Shown here in pieces: positions 1-11,352 of a stretch of 64,000 nucleotides of DNA (positions are counted from its first letter, which is position 1; every line of letters starts with the position of its first letter). The translations under genes were made by a program, and so were the position numbers. Location of the stretch: positions 25,427,141 through 25,491,140 of the forward strand of contig CP136065.1 in NCBI GenBank assembly GCA_032622095.1, read 5' to 3'. This DNA comes from Siphonodentalium dalli. Lineage: Eukaryota; Mollusca; Scaphopoda; Gadilida; Siphonodentaliidae. Under the pieces are notes generated by a model, which ran no database searches, was not told the DNA's origin, and saw only the letters and a program-made list of their open reading frames with translations.

Positions 1-1
1 A

Positions 2-355
2 TACAGAGTACCGGAGTTCGACTACATAAACCGGGCTATGTACGCGATGCGTCAAAAATTCGGCAACGTCCTCTTCGTCATTGTTTCAAATGATCCGATT
101 TATGTGGAGGAATATATGGACGCGCCTGATGCAGTTCTCGTAAACAACGGGAAACCAGCTTATGACCTTGTCCTCCTTTCAATGTGTGATCACGTGATTA
201 TGACGGTAGGGTCGTTCGGTTGGTGGGGGGCCTACCTATCAGACGGTGACGCGATCTATTTCAAATACCCGTTCCGCAAACATTCTGGCCTGAGTGAAAA
301 ATACAGCTCGTCTCAGTATGATTATTTTCTACCGAGATGGGTTGGCATGACTTGA
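2..355 (+). CDS. GT11 alpha-1,2-fucosyltransferase, C-terminal part (cut by window edge)
   Basis: The open frame runs from the window edge to a TGA at 353-355 and encodes about the last 117 residues of a galactoside 2-alpha-L-fucosyltransferase. It matches the two complete copies at 28 and 33 kb across its length and keeps the C-terminal GT11 block (SFGWWGAYLSDGDAIYFKYP). It differs from them at more positions than they differ from each other, for example in the stretch after IYVEEY and at the final MT instead of MA. GT11 enzymes move fucose from GDP-fucose to the 2-OH of galactose in the Golgi. The HxRRGD motif would lie left of the window. Whether this copy is intact upstream cannot be seen. 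Confidence 0.85.
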   Translation, partial: YRVPEFDYINRAMYAMRQKFGNVLFVIVSNDPIYVEEYMDAPDAVLVNNGKPAYDLVLLSMCDHVIMTVGSFGWWGAYLSDGDAIYFKYPFRKHSGLSEKYSSSQYDYFLPRWVGMT

Positions 356-428
356 CTTATTGTCAGGAACAGTAGAGAGGTATTGATTGAAAAATGGCAA
401 AATTCAAATTTGAGTTGCTGAGGTGTAA

Positions 429-522
429 GCAGAATGAGGTCCCCAGAGGGTGAATTTGGTGATGCTAGCCCGCTATGCGGGGGTAGCATCACTAAATTCA
501 CCCTCTGGGGACCTCATTCTGC
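429..522. repeat. 94-bp hairpin MITE, copy 1
   Basis: An almost perfect inverted repeat whose arms begin GCAGAATGAGGTCCCCAGAG and end in the complement, with a GC-rich loop near 468-482. A 93-bp relative lies at 52710-52802 with the same arms. It has inserted in the 3' flank of the fucosyltransferase copy. Confidence 0.8.
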
Positions 523-550
523 AAATGACAGACACCCTATTTCAAGGCTT

Positions 551-617
551 GCTGAGTACACAATACAGCTCGTATCAGTATGATTATTTTCTACCGAGAT
601 GGGTTGGCATGGCGTGA
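551..617 (+). pseudogene. Repeated 3' end of the fucosyltransferase last exon
   Basis: This 67-bp stretch repeats the last codons of the exon that already ended at 355 (…YFLPRWVGMA then TGA at 615-617). The 3' flank continues to about 840 and aligns with the 3' regions of the complete copies at 28917-29110 and near 29880-29935, with a 12-base poly-G (761-772) where they have five G. It is a decayed second 3' end, from local duplication or gene conversion. Confidence 0.7.
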
Positions 618-845
618 CTTATGGTCAGGAATAGTAGAGAGGTTTAGATTGTAAAACTACAATGTTAAAATTTGAGTAGTTATATAGAAATATTATCTTG
701 GTATGAAACCACCTCGCGGTATATAAGGGATTGATAAATCGAACGATTGGGCTACTTCGTGGGGGGGGGGGGCTGCGAATCACGTGAGTGTACATAATTA
801 TGTCTTGTCTCGTTATCACTGACATAGAAACGGCATGGGTATAGT

Positions 846-1003
846 AAGTTAGTCCGATGGGTCAATAGTCCGAGGGTTCAATAGTCCGAGGGTTCAATAG
901 GCCGAAATTTCAAAAGTTCGAGGGTTCAGAGCCCGAGGGTTCAATAGTCCGAGGGTTCAATAGTCCGAGGGTTCGATTGTCCGAGGGTTCGATAGTCGAT
1001 GAC
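846..1003. repeat. 16-bp minisatellite, left cluster
   Basis: About nine imperfect copies of a 16-mer (AATAGTCCGAGGGTTC). The same unit occurs in reverse complement at 2517-2592, so the two clusters form an inverted pair about 1.5 kb apart. Confidence 0.85.
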
Positions 1004-1098
1004 GTCGATTATAGTAATACGTGAGATGCCTCTTTGCTTCCTTCCTCATACGATCCTTTAATGAAATTTAACAAGAATCAGGCACCTGAAACGCAAGT

Positions 1099-1356
1099 TT
1101 AACCCCTTTAACACTTGGTGCAGCATTAATGATCCTGTGCCAGTGCATTATCTTTTATACATGTATGCGCGTATCCCATAATGAGCCTCGCATATATAAG
1201 AGAACGCATTGCCTACAATGTCAATGTGAATATTGTTAGGCCGAAGTATGATATTATATATGCGAGGCTCCATGTGGGAGACTCGTATATATAACAGAAT
1301 GCATTGGCACAGGGTTTCCGCAAAATATCAGGAAGCTCCAGTCGTGGAAGGGATAA
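1099..1356. mobile_element. TTAA-flanked MITE, family A
   Basis: Starts TTAACCCCTTTAACACTTGG and ends near GGAAGGGATAA. Inside are the palindromic blocks containing TATATATGCGAGGCTCC. Relatives with the same outer ends lie at 39039-39252 and 50190-50416. TTAA targets and a terminal CCC fit a piggyBac-type non-autonomous element; the right TTAA has decayed to ATAA. Confidence 0.6.
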
Positions 1357-1483
1357 CAACGGGACAGGAATGGCGTATTGAAACGTAGTCACGCATTGCA
1401 TCGCCGTTAGAAAGCGATATGTTTTAAAAGTTTGAAATGTAAGTGTTTATGTTCGTATTTACACAAGTAGTAAAGTTCGTATT

Positions 1484-1850
1484 TACACAAGTAGTAAACA
1501 TGTTGATGTTGATTGACTTTTTTTTTAACTAACACACAGTGTCAGCTATACATTTTGACAGTTACATTTGACGTTGTTTTACTTTAACTTTGATATGTAT
1601 TCAATCAGATACATCTTATGGTGGCCTTATATGTCACTGACCACTGGCCAATAGGCCTATTTAAAGGCATTTACGTCATTTAATGTTATACGTAACTAAC
1701 ATCAACCCTAGGACTATTTTACTGTAAATTTACAGTTACATCTGACGCTAATTGACTTAAAGGCATTTTAAGGCCTTTAAAGGCCTTTTTAGACCTTTAA
1801 ATACCATCAGCTGTAACTAACATCAACATGGTTACTACTTACACATGCAC
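1484..1850. repeat. Foldback element of about 360 bp
   Basis: The arm at about 1487-1515 (ACACAAGTAGTAAACATGTT and onward) is the inverted complement of 1812-1845. The interior has several AGGCCTTTAAAGGCC-like palindromes near 1760-1795. No coding sequence. Confidence 0.5.
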
Positions 1851-2348
1851 AACGGTGCAATGATCACTATGTACATGATCTTTCATATGTGAATACGTGC
1901 AATCTGTATTTGAGTATTTTATTCCAGCTGTTGAAAATGTTGACAAAAGTTGGGAGTGTAACACAAAATCCCGCTGCCCCTTCTAAGGGATCATCGTCAT
2001 ATATTTACACACTAAGTGTTGTCATCACTAAATCCAGCATTCTGATTGGTCGGCGCCCACGTGGCTAGTTGCAGTTATTTCTCGGTGAATGCGTAACGCA
2101 TCATAACACCAAGCTAATAACACCATCGATACGTCGTTAGGTTTGGAAAGACGAACGCGTAATGCTTTGGGCGCATTTTGACTCGCGCAGGATGGACTTA
2201 ATACATCATCGGGTTTCAACATGAAGAGAAATTGTTCCTATTAACTTTTGCCAAGGGTGCTATTGGGTATTTTGGGCTGATCTTGTCACGATACACTTTT
2301 CGATTTAAATATATTTACAAAAGTGGCTTTTTCGCTAAATGTATATAA
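1851..2348. other. Intergenic, no recognisable feature
   Basis: No gene, repeat array or recognisable element end was seen. The short open frame at 2028-2222 (minus) has no domain-like composition. Confidence 0.5.
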
Positions 2349-2513
2349 ATATAAGGATTAACTGTCATGTGGACTATTTTTATGGAGATGTAACGGTGAG
2401 GTAAGTGGACATAACTTGTATGTAAAACCCTTTGGGTTTTACACAAGTTATGTCCCCTTACCTCACCGTTACATCTCCATAAAAACAGTTCACATGACAG
2501 TTAATCCTTATAT
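2349..2513. repeat. 165-bp near-perfect palindrome
   Basis: Two arms of about 78 bp (left starts ATATAAGGATTAACTGTCAT) are reverse complements with only a few mismatches, meeting at AAACCCTTTGGGTTT near 2427-2442. It directly abuts the minisatellite cluster at 2517. It is probably a foldback MITE. Confidence 0.8.
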
Positions 2514-2516
2514 AGA

Positions 2517-2592
2517 ACCCTAGGACTATTGAACCCTCGGACTATTGAACCCTCGGACTATTGAACCCTCGGACTATTGAACCCTGAGACTA
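2517..2592. repeat. 16-bp minisatellite, right cluster (inverted)
   Basis: About 4.5 copies of GAACCCTCGGACTATT, the reverse complement of the unit at 846-1003. Confidence 0.85.
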
Positions 2593-2881
2593 AGGCGTTG
2601 TCCCCAGACGGCAGCCACTTGACGTTAATGGTTAACTGTATTCACCGTGTCCACCAATGTCCACATAATGCACACGGCAACATGAGTTGTGTTATAAACC
2701 GTAAATGTATACACGTATAAATAGATAGGTTTAAATTTCATCCAGATAAGACATGTATTGTATTTGCTGATATTTCCATTCCACTTTGCTGTATAAACCT
2801 AACTGGTAAGTTAATGTTTTGTTATTTTAATAAATGTTCGCCAAATATAATAAAGTTATACACATAAATAGAGAGGTTAAG

Positions 2882-5710
2882 ATTGTAAAACGGCTCAACT
2901 GGCAAACTGTTAATGCCACTAAGTTAATGCCACAATCATGGATGTTTGCGCTCCAAAATACGTCTTGCATATAATGCGTATAGTTTTCTTTTGAAACTTA
3001 AATAATGATCCTGTTATAGTTGCATGGCCCCATATTATTAAGCCGTACATGAGATGACTGTGAATGAGAGCGAAATAAAGGGTTTTGAGTGCGTTTTTGG
3101 GGAGAAATCGTTTTGCCATGTTTAAGCAATATGTGGCATGAGAATTTTTTTTTGTCATCATGGATATATGATACTTGAATGTGAGGTTTTCGTCTATGAT
3201 CACTCCGAGAAATTTGAGAGATTTTTCTTTGTATTGGTTTCCAACACGGGTAAGTTCTTTACGATTCAGTTGTATCCTTATATCGTTCCATTTTGAGTCA
3301 TTGTTTTGGGGATGTATGATCATGTATTTACTCTTAGACTCATTAATTGATAAGTTGTTGCTGCAACACCATCTAAAAAGTTTTTCTAGTTCTCCGTTAA
3401 TTGTATTCTGCATCTTGCCACAGTTATTTCCTGATGTACATATAGTAGTGTCATCGGCGAATGAGAGGAGTTTAATGGACGTACATTTCGGCATGTCATT
3501 AACGTAAACTAAAAATAACAAGGGTCCAAGAATGGACCCTTGTGGTACACCATATTTCATTGCCAACATTCCAGAGTTAACTCCATTAAGATTAACATAC
3601 TGTTTTCGTTCCGATAGGTAGCTTTTAAACCATTCGTATGCTAAGCCGCGTATTCCATTGTGCTTTAATTTGTGGAGTAAAATATCATGATTAATTGTGT
3701 CAAATGCCTTTGATAGGTCTATGAAGACAGCCAATGTTGAGTCACGAGTTTTTTTGTCGTTGCTATTCGCAACTTCTTCTAGAAGGTGGATCAGGGGGTG
3801 GACAGTAGAGTGGTTTTTACGAAAACCATATTGGTTTTCGTGTAGTATATGATGCTTGGTCAAAAAAGATGATAGCCGCTGATACATTAGTTTTTCCAGC
3901 ATTTTGGAGAATGCTGGTAAAATACTGATGGGTCTGTAGTTCTCAATTCGATCGAGATCACCGTTTTTATAGATTGGCACGATTTTTGAAATTTTCATTT
4001 GCTCTGGTACAACACCTTGTGTGATGGAAAGATTGAAAATATGGGTTAGCGGGTCGACGGTTTCATTAATTGTTCGTTTCATTAACTTTACAGAAATATT
4101 ATTGAAGTCCGTAGATGATTTGCTGGATAAATTTGAACTCAACTTGGGCACTTCATCTGAATTTGTAGGAAACATGAAGAAATTCGATTTGTTGTTATTC
4201 GATAAGTAAGTTGTAAAGTCCAAACCTGGTCGAGGTGAAATTGAGCTATTAATTTTTCGACCTATGTCTGAAAAGTAGTTGTTGAAAGTACATGCTATCG
4301 ATATTGGGTCGGTTATTTTCGTGGTTCCATTTACTAGAAATTCAGTTGGAATTTTAAGTGTGTCATGAGACATCTTTAATGCGTCTTTCAATAATGACCA
4401 TGTTCGTCTCATGTTAGATTGGTTTTCTTTTAGTGCATGGTCGTAAAATTGATTTTTACATTTTCTTCTTAGCTGATTGTATATTCGACAGTAATTATTA
4501 TATTTGTCAATGTTTTGGTTGGTTGGAATTTTTAATTTTTTTATATATATTTTATGTTTTTCTATTGACGATTTTAGTAGACCCGTTGTCATCCAAGGTT
4601 CGCGTTTAATATATTTATTTGGCAGTTTTTTGGTTATTAAGGGAAATGCCTCCTCTTGAGCAAGTGAATAAATATTAAGGAACGAGTTGTATGCGAGATT
4701 AACATCTCGGCATCCGAATACTTCTTCAAACGAATAGCTGTTTAGTATACTTTTAAACTTTCTGAAGTTGTTTTCTGACATTATCCGAGTTGGTATTAGC
4801 GTTGAGTTATTTTCTGACAATGTTTCGCATGTAGTATTGGTCTCAATATGGAACGTACCAAAGTGATCGGAAACGTCTGTTAGTATTATTCCGCTGGTGA
4901 ATTTACAGTTTGATATGTTATTTGTGTATATATGATCAATTAAAGTTGCTGAGAACTCAGTTACCCTCGTTGGTTTGGTTATCAATGGTATAAATCCTCG
5001 TTCGAACATTTTGCTAACGAATTCACTGGTTTTATTATGATTATTGGTGTGTAATAAGTCAATGTTGTAGTCACCTATAAGATATGCTTTAGAATTAGAT
5101 TCGTTTATTTTTATGATAATATTATCAAGTTGGTCCGAAAATTCCGAGATGTCAGCTAATGGAGCACTATTTGGTCTGTATATGGATCCAACGACATACG
5201 AATTATTCCTTCCTGTGTGTATTTCTACAAACAAAGTTTCGATTACATGGGGAATAAATATCGACAGATCTGGACGCAGTTTATATTTTAGATTGCTTTG
5301 TATGAGTCCGATGCCTCCGTGTCCATCGTCATCATCTGGTCTAGATTTATATTCAAAGGGGTGGTACCCTTATAATGAGTGAGTTTCTCTAATTTTAAAG
5401 ACTTCGGAGAGTGCGATAACATCGAATATGTTACCGCATGACTGTGTTGAATGTTGCAGAGAAGATCTACAAACGAGTTCCAGTTTGCCTTCAAACTTCG
5501 ACAGTTTAGACCCAGAAAGGTCTTCGTCTTCCCATCAGAGGGTATTTTTTCTTTTATTTTTGATGGAGCGTAATATTCTGAAGAATGATTAATTATGTCA
5601 TAAATGGTGCTTTCATCGCAGTCATCTCCCTTATAAATAGATGCGAAATTGTAATTGTCACCCTGGAGCTCACCAAGAGTTATTCTATCGGTAGCCATCA
5701 ATAGTGCCTA
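2882..5710 (-). mobile_element. LINE (non-LTR retrotransposon), CR1/Jockey-like, nearly full ORF2
   Basis: On the minus strand an apurinic endonuclease domain (start near 5701, LGLNCRSLKANWNSF and FDVIALSE type motifs) is followed by a reverse transcriptase domain. Past the ORF, the 3' end holds a short direct repeat (two GTTAATGCCAC copies at about 2908-2935), as in LINEs of the CR1/L2 group that end in short repeats rather than poly(A). No ORF1 was recognised upstream. Clade assignment is tentative. Confidence 0.85.
2919..5701 (-). pseudogene. LINE ORF2: endonuclease-reverse transcriptase (damaged)
   Basis: The largest intact part (2919-5234, 771 residues) starts in the late endonuclease domain (GSIYRPN, LIGDYNIDLL, TLIDHIYTN) and runs through the reverse transcriptase: RPISILPAFSKMLEKL, AVFIDLSKAFDTINHD, the GVPQGSILGPLLF block, then SFADDTT with the catalytic Asp pair. 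The N-terminal endonuclease segment (5288-5701) is in another frame. The frame breaks near 5430-5450 and an in-frame stop sits at 5370-5372 (TAA on the minus strand). Such enzymes nick target DNA and copy the element RNA into the nick. This copy cannot make a full protein as read, but damage is light, so insertion was probably fairly recent. Confidence 0.85.
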
Positions 5711-5896
5711 TGTTAAATTTAGAGTTATCTCGCTTGCCCCTGGTTTTTAATTTTCCAATTAGTTGAATCACACAGAAGTGTTGTTTCTTTGTCGTCCCTT
5801 CTCGCACATCCTTGTCATACATATATATTAATTCAAAAAGCATAAATATTCACAGCATGAGTATATGTAAACAAAACAGTTGATAGGAGGTATACA

Positions 5897-5902
5897 TTAT
5901 AT

Positions 5903-5949
<47 letters not shown>
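5897..5949. repeat. (AT)n microsatellite
   Basis: About 50 bases of almost pure AT dinucleotide repeat, interrupted once by AAA. Confidence 0.95.
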
Positions 5950-5952
<3 letters not shown>

Positions 5953-5984
5953 CAAAGGCTAATATAAGACACGACAGACAATAC

Positions 5985-7000
5985 TGTTAAAGGGGTACTG
6001 TACGCCATTTTCAATAAATTTCCGATTGCCGTTGCCATGGAAACCAGATTTTATCTCGACAGTTTGTCAGACCTCTCACTGGGCACCCCCCCCCCACCCA
6101 AAGTGTCCATTATAACTACTCAACACATATGTGAAGTTTCATGATTGAGTTACTAAAGTCACAAAATTGCAGTTAGTTTGGTCTTGATGGTAATGCATCG
6201 TCGCTTATGTACTGTCAGAATTACCACAACAAGGCAGTACTTAAAATGCAGATAAGCATGTGACTAAAATGTGCCATATATACAACACAAAATACACAAG
6301 GTTCGTTGATTCTCAAAAGCGGCATATTTTAATTTGTCTTCAAATATATGTTGTCGTTGTCACGGAAACCTGGGTTTATAACAACATTTGACACCACCTG
6401 GACATGCCCTCCAAACGTTTTCCCTATAACTAAGTATATATTTGTATAAGTTTCGTGCTTTAGTCAATACATTCACAATTTAACACCGATAGGACCCCAG
6501 ATAAGTAAATAACTCTATAATATACACAAAAGTACGATATCTGGGGAAATAACTGATTTTGACCCATTTTGGAAAATGGCCACAAAGTTTAGAGGACTTT
6601 ATCTCATGACCGGCTTGTCAGTTGCAACCATAACACAGTTATCCGTGTAGCATATATGCTCTAGATTATTTCCGAGTAAAGATAACGTATTCAAAACTGA
6701 TATATAAACTCAGAAGGTAGAAAATGTATGACCCGATATGAAAAAGCTAATATTTTGGTCAATGACCTTGACCTTTGTATATGACCTTGACACATAGTGG
6801 TGAAATATCCTGTGTAAAATGAAAGCCCACCAAGGGTAGCACATCATACCAATGCTAAGATAAAGTTAGTGCATTAAACTTTCTTGTTATAGACCATTAT
6901 AGGCATATGTTTTATACCGGTCAAAAACACACTCCGTTGCCATGGAAACACACATTTTCCACACTAAGCTACACTGCCCCAGTGCGCCCCAGCACTGACA
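5985..7000. other. Diverged intergenic repeat with X-box-like palindromes
   Basis: Two segments resemble each other (around 6015-6160 and 6340-6480): a GTTGCCATGGAAAC or GTTGTCACGGAAAC core followed by similar downstream text. The 14-mer GTTGCCATGGAAAC is present exactly at 6031-6044 and 6936-6949. It matches the RFX X-box consensus but most likely belongs to the repeat. No coding signal. Confidence 0.4.
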
Positions 7001-8075
7001 TAAACTTCAGACTATGAGCTTTCAGAAAACTTTTGGTGGAATTTGCCCACCAAATTGGTACCACTTTCCATTTTTGGGGAGCCTGGCTCATGGACTATTA
7101 GGGTGGATACACACATGCATGTAATTTCTGTATGTAAAATACATGTATTTTACATGGCCACACCAATAATTGACAACATTAATCACCTGCGCGCGAGTGG
7201 TTCATTGTTAACAAGCCAGACAAGTGAGTAGTGATAATCGAAGTCAAACTGTCTGCTATCAGGACATTTAAGGCCATTCGAAAACATGTCTTCTCTCACG
7301 GATGCGGAAATTAGTCAAGTATGTGTGGTGTCTGGCATTTTATTAATGCACACCAGAAGCGACACGTCTGGCATATACAGGCTTGATATAGAACATGTTC
7401 CACCATGATGCTTGTTTGGCGTGGGGTCTCGAAAGCTTCAAATTGCTAAGGGACTTAATTGAATGTATCGGTCGGAATAATCTGGGCAAGAAGGTGAAAT
7501 ATATTATATTTTACTTAAATAGCTCAGAGTTAGCCACCCCGCCTGGTAGCTTTCGGGATCATATATAGCCCAAAGTCGGGGATCATATATAGCCCCAAGT
7601 CGGGGAAATCCTGATCCATCACTGCTATAAATATCAAGAGACGACTGGTAATTATTTAGAAAGAACGTCCACCATATGGGTTATCCCACGAACAAGTATT
7701 TTAAGTGACCTGGCGACTTGGCCCAAGATAGCGGTTTCTCTACATTCCGACTTAATTGGAACTAGAACTCAGTGCGGTCAGCACATCGGCAATGATTGGG
7801 TTGTCAGTGGACACATATTACATTGTCTATATGATCCATGTAAAACGCCAATACACGATATTTACAGAGATTACATGCATGCATTTATCCACCCTTAAGG
7901 GATCTACTTCATTCCCCAAAAGACTTAACAAGGCTATATTTGAGGCCACTCAAACATTTATACTAACTAGCAATCGATTTCGTTAGTCGCCAATTGTATT
8001 TCTGATATTCACAATAAGTAGCTGCTCGAATTTGATAATCTTCAGAGACACAAAACAAAAATGATATATATAGCT
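7001..8075. other. Intergenic, no recognisable feature
   Basis: No gene or clear repeat. Open frames here are short and have random-looking composition. Confidence 0.5.
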
Positions 8076-8082
8076 AACAATG

Positions 8083-8642
8083 CAGGGGGGGGGGGTGAAA
8101 AAATTTCTTCCCGCACGTATGCCGGGGTGGGTGGGTGGTCAAAGCCACCAACAAGCAATTTTTTCCGCAACTAAAAATAAAAATTCCTGCTTGTTTTTAG
8201 TGTTTTGGCAATGAGTTGGGCTTCAAAACCACTTTGAATCAGTTTGAATGAGAGAAATAATGTAATTCTAACTGGTAAACTGACTGCAGGCAGTTATCGT
8301 GTTGTATTTTGTTGCAAATTTTGAAATCCAAGATGGTCGCTGGCAGCCATGTTTTTTTGGCCGAATGACCTCAAAATTACTCATTCCTATTTACATGTCC
8401 ATGTTAACATCCATGATAAATAGTATGCACAGAAATTCATATACAGCTGTTTACAGTGAATTCCCCCCCGCAAATCTGTTTTAGTGTTAAAAGGGGGGGG
8501 GTGGGTGTCAAAAAATGGTCGGAAAAAACTGCCGAAAACGGAAAAAAATTCGGCGGTGGGGGTGGGTGGGTACAAAAAATGATCGAAAGGGAAAAAATGC
8601 CATACGTGCCTGAAAATTTTTTCCGACCCCCCCCCCCCCCTG
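8083..8642. mobile_element. hAT-like non-autonomous element with poly-G/poly-C ends
   Basis: The left end is CA followed by 11 G (8083-8095); the right end is a run of 14 C followed by TG (8627-8642). The 7-mer AACAATG flanks both sides (8076-8082 and 8643-8649; 8 bp if the next C is counted). Sub-terminal sequence on both ends is also inverted (GCACGTATG then a GGGTGGGTGGGT type run). A 7-8 bp target duplication with CAG ends suggests a hAT-type MITE. The open frames across it are artefacts. Confidence 0.55.
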
Positions 8643-9081
8643 AACAATGCGGTAACAATTTCAGTAACTCGATGCTACACAAAAAAAACAAAAACAAAAA
8701 GCCATATAAAGGTACTGACAAACAAAGTGACTCCACTCTATACATAGTTTTAAATTTTCCTATGTAAAACAATATCACGTATAAGCGAAGTGATCATTGT
8801 AAATATATGTGCTAATTGCTTTTTTCCCTCTGTTCTCACCCAACTGTAATCCATCAGTTCATTAATCTTCTCAGCATGCTCTGTATCTCTTCATCATACT
8901 TAAGCTTGTCTTCCACTTCTCACTGACCACTATATGTAATCTATTCTTGTCTGAGGAGATGGCTCTATATAAGCATCTGAAGCTTGTTGTCAAATCCTCT
9001 TCATCCCTTTCTAGTCTTCTATTCATACATGTGTCATGTTTTATAATTATATCTTTTTGGGAATAAATAAAAAAAATATTG

Positions 9082-9481
9082 TTAACCCTTTACTCAACAG
9101 AACGACCCTGTTCCAATGCATTCTCTTATATATGCGAGTCGACCATAGGTCGCCTCGCATATATAAGAGAATGCATTGGCTTAACACATTAAAAATTATA
9201 AAATTGTTAAAGAATGTAAGAAAAAATGGTAAAAAGTGTTAAAAAAAGATTTTTTTTAGGCCAATGCATTCTCTTATATATGCGAGGCGACCTATGGCCG
9301 ACTCGCATATATAAGAGAATGCATTGACACAGGGCATAACTGTAACTATCACAATGTGGTCAAGGAGCCGGTTCCAATGATATCCATATGTGTATGGTTC
9401 TATTGAGACAGACCGAAGATATTTTAGGCTGTTGAAGCTTTATTTGGCCGGTTTTGGCCGGTTTGTTGGGTAAAGGGTTAA
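9082..9481. mobile_element. piggyBac-type MITE family B, full copy (400 bp)
   Basis: TTAA on both sides. Inverted ends CCCTTTACTCAACA and TGTTGGGTAAAGGG. Inside are two palindromes of about 67 bp (TTATATATGCGAGTCGACC type) in opposite orientation to each other. The right part carries AGACAGACCGAAGATATTTT and GGCCGGTTTTGGCCGGTTTG. No transposase. Confidence 0.8.
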
Positions 9482-9754
9482 ACCAAAATACAACTGATAA
9501 TATTCGCTTTTCATATTTTGTCCGGTATTGCAGTAGGTCGATACCTACTTCAACTACCTTCCTACGGGCATCATATGTCCCAGAAAGATGAATTAAAATA
9601 TACAACTTTGGGCAAGGTGTTTGGGTCCCGAACAAAGAACAGCCATATGCACGGCATGGAACAGAAAAAATCGTTCCGTGTTAGTCTATTCCGGATATGG
9701 TAGAAATAAAAAGTGTTTGTTTCACTTCTGTGAAAGTTGGATATCTAACACCAA

Positions 9755-9965
9755 CAATGTAGGTTGAAATTGTTTTTGTATTTGATTTTCCAACAATTAA
9801 ATAGTGGGGAATTTGTTGGTTTAGACCAACATTTGCATATTTTCCTACTTTTAGTTATTTTATTTTGGACTGAAATAGCCATCAGTTGAAACCTTATGGG
9901 GGTGTTAGGTTCGAACTTCGAAATTTCCAACACTTGGGAAGCTTGTGTTCTGGCCCTAACGACCC
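9755..9965. repeat. GGAAATTTCC-type dispersed repeat
   Basis: A segment with TTGATTTTCCAACAATT, GACTGAAATAGCCATCAGTT and GAAATTTCCAACACTTGGGA. The same order occurs at 32030-32290, 37530-37800, 47340-48050 and 58860-59150. Confidence 0.65.
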
Positions 9966-11230
9966 CGATCATTCCATCTACGATTGTTACGTACTCACGA
10001 CTGCTATTCCGCTGCAAGTGGATGTAACCAAGGATACACAACGAGTTCGCAGCTAAAATCAAACAGTGCTTGGTATTCATTTTATATTCATGCTCTTGTA
10101 GTGAGCATGTGCATTCCAACTACCGTTACTACACATGACATGGTCGTCTCACAGTTCATGTAACAGAACTATGTTTCCGTGGACTGTGTTCCATCACTAG
10201 AATCTTCAAAATTATTAAAGGTCACTACTACCTAGAGACTATATAACTTCGATAGTCAGATTATTGTAAAGTACAGTGTGTACTCCAAATTGGAACAGGA
10301 CAAGGACACAAGAACGGGTCCACAAGAACCTACTTATACTGATGTCCTCTCTTGGGAATATTGGTCACAAGGAATGGTGAGGTGGATTCCTGAACTTACC
10401 TGCGCAATAAGTTATATAAACCATTTATTACATATTGATACTTAGTATTATAACATTACATAGGTACTTACAGGATGTGATGACACCAAATTAAACCAGA
10501 AGAATACACAACGTGAGACAAGGAAACAGAAGGGTAAAAACGCCCTACAGTTTACCAAGCGAATGTTGAAGCGATACATACGACGATTTACGTTTCGATA
10601 ATAAAACGCCCAGGGACTCTGCTACAGTTCACCAAGCGATACATACGACGATTTACGTTTCGATAATAAAAATGCACTGACAAATGTTATAACACTAAAG
10701 ACGAACAAACATATTATATACATACATATAATGAACAAAATAAGAAAATAAACAGAATGGCGATTGTGGAGTAGAATCGGAAGTTCGGTACAGTGACGAG
10801 ATGGGATGAGTGCTTCATCAACACGTCGGTGATCATTCCCTTGAAACAAGTAAAAATACGATAGTACATGCATGTATCAATTATTCAGTGCATTAACAGG
10901 GGCATAACTGGGATATATTTTACATAGGAAACAAGACTCGGACAATTTTATGTGCAGAGTTACCGGACAGTTCCCCACCCTGATAATAAAATGCGGACAT
11001 CAAAGAGTGTTTTGACTGATCAGTGAAGCCTGGTCAGTGAGGCCATCTCAAGCGATGTCAACTCAGCCGATGTAATGTTTTGACAGACATGAAAGCGTGT
11101 TTTGACAAACATGAAAGAGTGTTTTTACGATAGTTTGGGACATCAACGCAGTTGAAACAATGTTGTGACAATTATGATCACAGTATGAATTCTAGTGAGT
11201 GAACTCTAGACAGCTATATAACCTTAGCAA
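9966..11230. other. Intergenic with a 36-bp local duplication
   Basis: The 36-mer beginning GCGATACATACGACGATTTA occurs at 10571-10606 and 10636-10671. Nothing else recognisable. Confidence 0.6.
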
Positions 11231-11345
11231 AATATCATGGAATCATCGCTCTGGTGGAAGGTGGAGCGAACAAGTCAGATTTTATTTGGCTCTATTAGTT
11301 CCGTTTTACCAGAGCGTCGGTACGAGTGAGTTGAGCGGTCTGTAA
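11231..11345 (+). repeat. Isolated leader of the hairpin-rich element
   Basis: Resembles the leaders at 15534-15655 and 15776-15905: ATGGAATCAT, CTCTGG, GGAGCGAACA, ATTAGTTCC, CAGAGCG, CGAGTGAGTTG. The outer stem CTCTGGT…ACCAGAG still pairs. The copy breaks off into a TATATA run at about 11352. Confidence 0.6.
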
Positions 11346-11352
11346 CCTTTAT

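Noticed and set aside
3175-5382. Plus-strand open frames over the first LINE
   Set aside because: They lie opposite the reverse transcriptase frame and show no domains.
8387-8778. Overlapping open frames on both strands across the poly-G element
   Set aside because: They arise from homopolymer and low-complexity sequence of a MITE.
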